DNA from: Acidithiobacillus sp. HP-2
GTDB lineage: Bacteria > Pseudomonadota > Gammaproteobacteria > Acidithiobacillales > Acidithiobacillaceae
Length of the DNA stretch: 64,000 nucleotides
Assembly: GCF_015100155.1 (NCBI RefSeq)
Contig: NZ_JACKZA010000005.1
Coordinates: forward strand, 1-64,000
Direction of reading: 5' to 3'
The notes below the pieces were generated by a model that was not told the origin of the DNA, did no database searches, and saw only the letters and a program-made list of their open reading frames with translations. Of the stretch, positions 58,573 to 64,000 are shown piece by piece; positions within the stretch are counted from its first letter, which is position 1, and the number at the start of each line of letters is the position of its first letter. Made by a program: the position numbers and the translations under genes.

Positions 58573-60093
58573 ATGCCCAGAGAACAGGCCGTCCTCTATC
58601 TTCGTTCCTCCAAAGATCGTTCCGATGTCTCCATCGACGCGCAACGCAGAGAACTCTATGTGTTGGCCAAAGCGCGTGAAATCATTATCGTTGGAGAGTA
58701 TGCCGACGCTGTAGAATCCGGAAAGGATGAAGATAGACCGGGCTTTCAAAATCTTCTATGCGACCTACGATCCCCAAGTCGTACCTGGAACCTGATCCTG
58801 GTCCTCGATACAGCCCGCATCAGCCGCAGAAGGCTGCACGCCGTTATCTTCGAGGAACAGGAATGTCGTCGTTACAATGTTCGCATCCTCTACAAATCCT
58901 TGCCGGACGCCGATCCCATTACCGAAATGCTCCTCAAATCCATCCTGCAGGCGATGGATGAATGGCACTCGCTCACCAGTAAAACCAAAGGGTTAGCAGG
59001 CATGGCCGAGAATATCCGACAAGGCTATCGAGCGGGTGGGACGCCGCCTACCGGCTATCGAATAAAGCGTATCGAAACGGGGGCTATTCGTGAAGGCGCT
59101 CCCGTAACCAAGTCCAAGCTGATCCCCGATGAAAATGCCTTGCAAATACGCGCCTACCTACAAAACAGGGCGCGTGGGGTCAGCCGGAATGATGCGGCAA
59201 AACTGGCAGGAATCTACGGCAAAACGGGGACCACCCTGTTAGGCATTAAAAAAAACGCAATGACCTACGCCGGCCATACGATCTGGAATCGGCATCAGGA
59301 AAAAGGGAGCAAGGACTATAGCTCTGTTTTACGAGATGAATCAGAGTGGGTGATTCACAAAAACACGCATGAACCGTTGATTTCCGAAGAGGAAGCGCAA
59401 CAAATCCTGGAAATGCTGGCCACCACCAGCAAGCGAAGAAAACGCAATGGAAACAATTACACCTATATGCTTTCGGGAATACTATTCGCCCCGAAAGGCG
59501 AGGCCTGGTGGGGCGACTGCGGGTACTATCGACTCGGAAAGACGGTTCGTGTGGCAGCGCATAATGTCGATAAGGCGATATTGGAAAACGTCCGCGAGTA
59601 TGCGACCTCCCCAGCGGTCGCTGAGGCTGTTGCAAAGCACTACCAGAAAATGAGGGCAGAGCAGCAGTACCAAAAAAGGAATTTGGATAAAATTGACAAC
59701 AAAATCAATGAATTTGATAAAAAAATCAGCAAACTGGTGGATTATCTGGCTGAAACCAGTTCGCCAGCCCCCATACTCAGAAACATCGAAGGAATGGAAA
59801 AGGACAGGGATGTCCTTGTTTCTACAAAAACGGCTTTACTCAACCAGTTAGAAGGCATTTCCGCTTATAAAAACGTCACACCGGCGGTTATCCAAAAGAC
59901 CTTGAGCAATCTGATCGAAAACATGCAGCAGGAAGCGCCTGAACAGTTACGCGCCGGACTACACCGGCTGATTCAGAAAGTCGAACTCTGCCCGGAAACC
60001 TTCCAGGCAACCATCACCTACCAAATCAACCTCACAGAAAGCGGGGGTAAGGTGGTGCTCCCAAGGGGGTTCGAACCCCTGTTACCGACGTGA
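58573..60093 (+). CDS. large serine recombinase (integrase)
   Basis: 506 residues. N-terminal resolvase domain with YLRSSKDRSDVSIDAQR (likely catalytic Ser13) and VLDTARISRRRLHA; a recombinase domain (GYRAGGTPPTGYRI); a zinc-ribbon position in which the usual cysteines are mostly lost (LSGILFAPKGEAWWGDCGYY); then a coiled coil. The last 15 codons (KVVLPRGFEPLLPT) run through the 3' part of the tRNA-Glu gene. This is probably the integrase of the element. Serine integrases in tRNA genes are less common than tyrosine ones. Confidence 0.85.
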   Translation: MPREQAVLYLRSSKDRSDVSIDAQRRELYVLAKAREIIIVGEYADAVESGKDEDRPGFQNLLCDLRSPSRTWNLILVLDTARISRRRLHAVIFEEQECRRYNVRILYKSLPDADPITEMLLKSILQAMDEWHSLTSKTKGLAGMAENIRQGYRAGGTPPTGYRIKRIETGAIREGAPVTKSKLIPDENALQIRAYLQNRARGVSRNDAAKLAGIYGKTGTTLLGIKKNAMTYAGHTIWNRHQEKGSKDYSSVLRDESEWVIHKNTHEPLISEEEAQQILEMLATTSKRRKRNGNNYTYMLSGILFAPKGEAWWGDCGYYRLGKTVRVAAHNVDKAILENVREYATSPAVAEAVAKHYQKMRAEQQYQKRNLDKIDNKINEFDKKISKLVDYLAETSSPAPILRNIEGMEKDRDVLVSTKTALLNQLEGISAYKNVTPAVIQKTLSNLIENMQQEAPEQLRAGLHRLIQKVELCPETFQATITYQINLTESGGKVVLPRGFEPLLPT

Positions 60094-60128
60094 GAGGCCA
60101 GTGTCCTAGACCGCTAGACGATGGGAGC
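60053..60128 (-). tRNA. tRNA-Glu (CTC)
   Basis: Minus strand, from GCTCCCA at 60128 to TGGGAGC, A, then an encoded CCA at 60053. Cloverleaf parts are visible: D-loop TCTAGCGGTCTAGGAC, anticodon loop CTCTCAC (anticodon CTC), T-arm CAGGGGTTCGAACCCC. It closely resembles E. coli tRNA-Glu. Its 3' end is overlapped by the recombinase gene on the other strand, so it is the likely integration site. Confidence 0.9.
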
Positions 60129-60138
60129 AGGGCCACAG

Positions 60139-60166
60139 ATTATAAGGATCCGACGAATAATAGCAA
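60139..60166 (-). promoter_or_regulatory. promoter of tRNA-Glu
   Basis: On the minus strand TTGCTA (rc of 60161-60166), 16 bases, TATAAT (rc of 60139-60144, perfect consensus), about ten bases before the tRNA 5' end. Confidence 0.6.
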
Positions 60167-60177
60167 GTACAATCAGG

Positions 60178-60837
60178 TCAACCCGCAAACTGCAGGATAG
60201 CCCAGAATTGCAGAGCCGTACCGGCAATGACAAAAATATGCCAGATCGAATGGAAGTATTTACGTCGGTCCAACAGAAAGAAAACAACTCCCAGCATATA
60301 GGCAGCACCACCACCCAGTAACAGCCACAAAAACCAGCCTGGAGAGGCGCGATACAAAGGCAGCACCGCAAACACTGCCATCCAACCCATCAGCAAATAG
60401 AGCATCAGAGACAGGGTATAAAAGCGCTTTCCGGTGAACACCAACAGTAAAATACCCGCCAACGCCAGCACCCATTCCAGCACCAGAAGAATCATCCCCC
60501 AGACATCGTGCAAAACCATCAGGGTCACGGGCGTATAGGTGCCGGCAATCAACAGGTAAATGGCCGAACGATCCACCCATTGAAAAAACAGCTTGGCGGG
60601 TCCCTGTGGCAGCAAATGATAGATGGTGGACGCAGCATATAAAATCAGGATGGTAGCCACAAATACCGAAACGCTGACAATGGCCAGCGCCTTACTGTGC
60701 AACGCCGCTTCCAGCAACCAGATAATAAATATCAGCAAGGCACCCATGGCTCCAGCACCATGCAAGAGTCCGTTAATCCACTCTTCGAGCCGCGTCTGAT
60801 TTCTTTCTGTCCGGGGTTCTGTCTGAGAATACTGCAA
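60178..60837 (-). CDS. hemolysin III (YqfA/PAQR-like) membrane protein
   Basis: 219 residues with seven membrane helices and family motifs: WINGLLHGAGAMGALLI at the start, AASTIYHLL, WVDRSAIYLLIAGTYTPV, and the closing HSIWHIFVIAGTALQF. Its conserved histidines and Ser/Asp residues are of the PAQR hydrolase type. Probably chromosomal, lying just outside the element. Confidence 0.85.
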   Translation of the reverse strand: MQYSQTEPRTERNQTRLEEWINGLLHGAGAMGALLIFIIWLLEAALHSKALAIVSVSVFVATILILYAASTIYHLLPQGPAKLFFQWVDRSAIYLLIAGTYTPVTLMVLHDVWGMILLVLEWVLALAGILLLVFTGKRFYTLSLMLYLLMGWMAVFAVLPLYRASPGWFLWLLLGGGAAYMLGVVFFLLDRRKYFHSIWHIFVIAGTALQFWAILQFAG

Positions 60838-60909
60838 TGTCCACCTATGGTTTTGTCGGCCAACTGCTTAGTTATAACACTTGCCAGTAAAACTGCACAG
60901 AAGCTGATC

Positions 60910-61896
60910 TCAGGCACCCATGATCGGAACGCGCAGATGAGTGCCTGCCGGCTCTTCACCATGAGAAAGATTATTGGCGAGGCGGAGCGCTTCAACACTG
61001 AGGCCATAACGACGCGCGACTTCCGAGAGGGTTTCATGATGGCCCAGAATATGATTGGCCGATGACCAACGGCTATCAGTGGGTGGTGCCTTCACAAAGT
61101 GGGCAACAATGGCATCGTGCATACTGCGTGCAAGAGTCTGACGAAATTCCCGGTCACGCAGTCGTTGTTCTTCCTGCGGGTTGGAAATAAAGGCGGTCTC
61201 GACCAACATGGAGGGTACATCGGGCGCACGCAACACCACAAAATTAGCATGTTGCACGGCCGCATTATGCAGCCCTTCCACCCCCACCAGCCCACGAATC
61301 ATCACATCTGCTGCCGCTGCCGCTGCATTCATGGCAGCCGTCTGGGTCATATTGATTAATACTTCATTGAGCATGGGATTCGGGCTGCCTGCAGGTAACC
61401 TGCTCAGTAAGGGGTCCGCTGCATTTTGGGTTTTCGCCAGCCAGCGCGCTGCGGCATTGCTGGCGCCCTTCCCTGACAATGCCCAGACCGTTGAGCCCCG
61501 TACGTCGGGGTCAGGAAAAGCATCCGCATGAATGGAAATAAACAGATCAGCCCGATGTTGCGAACCCAGATGCATACGTGACAACAGCGGAATATATTGA
61601 TCCGTATGCCGGGTCATGACGACCTGTATCCCCGGGGTTTCGCGCAAACGTTGGGCCAGAGCAAGGCTGACGTCGAGCACCACATCTTTTTCCCGGGTGC
61701 CACGCAAACCAACCGCGCCAGGGTCATGGCCCCCATGGCCAGGATCCAGGCAAACCACAATGGGACGTTCTTTCGCTCGGCTGAGCAGAAGGCTACCCGC
61801 ATCAGCTATTTTCCAGGTTCCGAGCAGAGTTCCACCCAGTGCTAACTGCTGAAGAAATTGACGCCGATTGGAATAAGCTCTGGAAGAATCACACAC
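60910..61896 (-). CDS. N-acetylmuramoyl-L-alanine amidase with LysM
   Basis: 328 residues. Tat-like signal with RRQFLQQLALGGTLLG, Amidase_3 domain with zinc ligands in LDPGHGGHDPGAVG, TREKDVVLD, FISIHADAF and the catalytic MLVETAFISN, then a LysM motif (HETLSEVARRYGLSVEALRL). AmiC-type enzymes split daughter cells. The fold and order are typical; chromosomal housekeeping gene. Confidence 0.85.
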   Translation of the reverse strand: MCDSSRAYSNRRQFLQQLALGGTLLGTWKIADAGSLLLSRAKERPIVVCLDPGHGGHDPGAVGLRGTREKDVVLDVSLALAQRLRETPGIQVVMTRHTDQYIPLLSRMHLGSQHRADLFISIHADAFPDPDVRGSTVWALSGKGASNAAARWLAKTQNAADPLLSRLPAGSPNPMLNEVLINMTQTAAMNAAAAAADVMIRGLVGVEGLHNAAVQHANFVVLRAPDVPSMLVETAFISNPQEEQRLRDREFRQTLARSMHDAIVAHFVKAPPTDSRWSSANHILGHHETLSEVARRYGLSVEALRLANNLSHGEEPAGTHLRVPIMGA

Positions 61897-62014
61897 AACA
61901 CGCCCCCAACTTGTTTTAAAGTATCAAGTTATAGAGCTAATTTAGTGTTTATTCGAAAGAAGTCAAGCTAGAGAGATGATGGCTTGCCGTTTTACTGGAT
62001 GAATTCTGCTCTAG

Positions 62015-63564
62015 CAGCTTGTCGGACTTTCCCTTTGCGTCGAATTATCATATAATTACTTATAATTCAATGTGATGAGTGATTTCATGGCCCACTTCCT
62101 CGATACTAACCGCAAGACCGATTATCTTCTGCCCCCCTCCATGGACGACTGGCTCCCGGAAGGGCACCTGGCGCGATTTATTGTAGAAGTCATTGATCAG
62201 CTCGATCTCTCGCTACTGGTCCAACAATATGCAGGTCGTGGCCATAAGGCCTATCACCCGGCCACCCTCCTGGCGATTCTGGTCTACGGCTATGCCAACG
62301 GGGTCTTTTCCAGCCGTAAACTGGAACAAGCCACCTATGATTCCGTGGCTTTCCGTTACCTCGCGGCCGGCAGCCATCCGGATCACGATACCTTGGCCAC
62401 CTTCCGTCGCCGTTTTCTGGGCGAACTGCAAGGATTGTTCGTGCAGGTCCTGGAACTGGCACAGGAGATGAAACTGCTGAAGATCGGCCGGGTGTGTCTG
62501 GATGGCACCAAGATCCACGCCAATGCTTCCAAACATCAAGCCCTGTCCCATGGGCATATCGAACAGATGGAGCGTCATCTCCAGGCCGAAGTACAGGAAC
62601 TCTTTGCACTGGCAGAACAGGCGGATCAGTCCGGGATTCCCGAGGGCGTGAATCTGCCCGAAGAGATCCAGCGCCGAGAAGACCGGCTGGCCGTGATGGC
62701 AATAGCCAAGGCGAAGATTGCCGAGCGGGCACAGGTCCGTTATGCCAAAGAGAAAGCGCAGTACGACACGCAAATGGCACGCCGTGCGGAACAAGAAGCC
62801 CTGGGACAAAAGCCCCGAGGCAAAGCCCCCCAGGCACCGGACCCGGCGCCTAAAGCGCAGGACCAGATCAATCTCACCGATGAAGAATCCCGCATCATGC
62901 CGGTCTCAGGCGGTGGCTTTGAACAAACCTATAATGCCCAAGCCGCCGTGGATGACCAGACAATGCTGGTGGTAGCCACCGGAGTCAGCCAGGCCCCCAA
63001 TGACAAGGAACAGGTCATCCCCATGTTGGAAACCCTCCAGGCACAAACAGCGCAACTGGGGCCCATAGAAGCGCTGGTGTCCGATACGGGTTACTGCAGC
63101 GAAAAGAATGTGGAGGCCTGCGAAGCGCTGGGGATTACCCCATTCATTGCCGTGGCCCGAGAAGAACACCATCCCGACTGGCGGCAACGGCATACAGAAC
63201 CGGAAGCCCTCCCTGAAAATGCAACCCGCATGCAGGCGATGATACATCGTCTGAAGACGCAGGCAGGCCGAAGCGTTTATCGTCTGCGCAAACAAACGGT
63301 AGAACCGGTCTTCGGGATTATCAAATCGGTGATAGGATTCCGGCAGTTCTCCTTGCGCGGCCTGCGTCAGGTTCAAGGAGAATGGAGTCTGGTCTGCCTG
63401 GCGTGGAACATAAAACGCATGGCCGTATTGCGTCTGTAGGGCAGGAAAATGCAGATAAACCGCAAAAAACAGGGCAATAATGACCAAAAAAGACTCAAAA
63501 CGAGTGATTTCAAAAAAATCGTGGCGAAATTTGGCAGTAGTCCGAAGTTAAAACCGACGGGCTG
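62015..63564 (+). mobile_element. IS1182-family-like insertion sequence with CTAG target duplication
   Basis: Inverted ends: CAGCTTGTCGGACTTT at 62015 and, reverse complement at the right, CAGCCCGTCGGTTTT ending at 63564. Each end is bordered by CTAG (62011-62014 and 63565-63568). Removing the element and one CTAG restores the reading frame of the gene it interrupts. Length about 1.55 kb with one transposase gene. Confidence 0.75.
62075..63439 (+). CDS. IS1182-family transposase
   Basis: 454 residues: N-terminal part MAHFLDTNRKTDYLLPPSMD, then DDWLPEGHLARFIVEVID, a DUF772-like segment (YHPATLLAILVYGYANGVFS, then FRYLAAGSHPDHDTLATFRR), a catalytic aspartate in CLDGTKIHANAS, a coiled coil, VSDTGYCSEKN, and the end RKQTVEPVFGIIKSVIGFRQ with the catalytic glutamate. 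All parts seem intact. ATG at 62075 after a GTG at 62072. Confidence 0.85.
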   Translation: MSDFMAHFLDTNRKTDYLLPPSMDDWLPEGHLARFIVEVIDQLDLSLLVQQYAGRGHKAYHPATLLAILVYGYANGVFSSRKLEQATYDSVAFRYLAAGSHPDHDTLATFRRRFLGELQGLFVQVLELAQEMKLLKIGRVCLDGTKIHANASKHQALSHGHIEQMERHLQAEVQELFALAEQADQSGIPEGVNLPEEIQRREDRLAVMAIAKAKIAERAQVRYAKEKAQYDTQMARRAEQEALGQKPRGKAPQAPDPAPKAQDQINLTDEESRIMPVSGGGFEQTYNAQAAVDDQTMLVVATGVSQAPNDKEQVIPMLETLQAQTAQLGPIEALVSDTGYCSEKNVEACEALGITPFIAVAREEHHPDWRQRHTEPEALPENATRMQAMIHRLKTQAGRSVYRLRKQTVEPVFGIIKSVIGFRQFSLRGLRQVQGEWSLVCLAWNIKRMAVLRL

Positions 63565-63896
63565 CTAGCGCGGTCCCTGCTCTCGGTGGCAGCATTCCAA
63601 AATATATCCAGGGTGGGATCGTCTACCCCATCGCTGTGCAGTCTCGTTACCCAGAAACAGCGATTGGCCCATTCCTGAGCGGTTGCCTGTTCCATATCGC
63701 CACGGGCAAGGGCAGCGGTCAGCATGGCACGAGTGAACATCTGGAAAAAATCGCCAGCGGCATATATCGCGGTCGGGGCGGTATCAGCCAGGCGGTTGGC
63801 TTCGGTGTGATCCTCCCTACCGAGTGCAGAAAAAATAACGCTGCATCGTTGCGCGGGGGTGAGATTGCTCAAGAGGCTATCAGAAAGGCTTTTCAC
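63510..63896 (-). pseudogene. hypothetical gene interrupted near its 3' end by the IS1182-type element
   Basis: The original 110 codons are intact (LTPAQRCSVIFSALGREDHT and AMLTAALARGDMEQATAQEW). After the insertion site the frame reads IS sequence to a stop at 63510. Without the IS, the frame would end ESRDRARAEFIQ, stop, using 61997-62010, so only about six residues are replaced by about 19. The product may still work. No family recognised. GTG at 63896 overlaps the stop of the gene upstream. Confidence 0.6.
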
Positions 63897-64000
63897 TTTC
63901 GGGCCTCCGCTTTAAGTGCGCGCTCCAGGGCAGCGGTGCGCTGCTCCAGATCATCAATCCGCATGAGATTAGCAAGCTGACTGAGGATATAGGCCAGCTT
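63893..64000 (-). CDS. C-terminal end of a hypothetical protein, cut by the window edge
   Basis: About 35 codons ending IDDLEQRTAALERALKAEAR and K. Helical, heptad-like. The stop overlaps the GTG start of the next gene (GTGA). No family can be read from this part. Confidence 0.5.
   Translation of the reverse strand, partial: KLAYILSQLANLMRIDDLEQRTAALERALKAEARK

Overview
The window reads as the chromosome of an acidophilic gammaproteobacterium of the Acidithiobacillus type. This is an inference from acid-stress genes (an HdeD-like membrane protein and a ClC chloride transporter), IS families known from that genus, moderate GC and gene style; no species marker is present. About 50 kb, from roughly 9.58 kb to the tRNA-Glu(CTC) gene at 60.1 kb, is an integrative conjugative-type element: an F-like type IV secretion locus on the minus strand, a replication module, and a serine recombinase whose 3' end runs into the tRNA gene.

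Layout. 1-2.3 kb: IS debris, namely an IS30-type transposase with an amber codon, an IS4-type element whose ends can be read as inverted repeats, and the stump of a TauE/SafE gene. 2.3-5.7 kb: AT-richer cargo with rhodanese, HdeD-like and ClC genes. 5.9-9.5 kb: a GcvH-like lipoyl protein, a hemerythrin, a thioredoxin-like protein and a large GGDEF-EAL protein. 9.6-40.5 kb: the minus-strand transfer locus. A promoter at about 40.5 kb reads into two small proteins, a membrane-anchored DsbC-like protein without cysteines, small accessory proteins, TraL, TraE, TraK, TraB, TraV, a pilin, DsbC, a GspE/PilB-type ATPase, a DsbA-like protein, TraC, TrbI, a TraF-type peptidase, a pilin-like/Cys-rich fusion protein, a second cysteine-free DsbC-like protein, a TrbC-TraW fusion, TraU, TraN, several secreted Cys-rich proteins, a DsbB-like protein, a winged-helix protein and a NERD-domain protein. 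Most of these genes overlap by 1-17 bases.

40.5-47.4 kb is a variable segment: a 340-aa protein resembling a shortened, RuvC-inactive Cas12m/TnpB-like protein, a divergent MoxR/CobS-type ATPase with a palindromic operator between them, and a 1223-aa nuclease/STAND-like NTPase flanked by a duplicated terminator sequence. 47.4-51.7 kb holds small membrane proteins, an array of GC-rich hairpins and a lytic transglycosylase. 52.1-58.3 kb holds MqsR/MqsA, topoisomerase I, a DnaC-like loader, a DnaT-domain initiator-like protein and a Cro/CI-like switch. 58.6-60.1 kb is the serine recombinase and tRNA-Glu. Beyond that is ordinary chromosome (hemolysin III, amidase), with an IS1182-type element inserted precisely near the 3' end of a small gene.

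The most unusual part is the extracellular side of the transfer machine. One beta-rich module occurs four times in three proteins (TraN, a secreted protein, and a protein that begins with a pilin-like domain). Cys-rich repeats are shared by two of the secreted proteins, and five Dsb-like proteins are encoded alongside, two of which have lost the CxxC motif. I infer a disulfide-stabilised pilus or surface structure with adhesin-like tips. TraG, TraH, TraD and a TraI-type relaxase were not seen, so the element is either incomplete here or continues outside the window.
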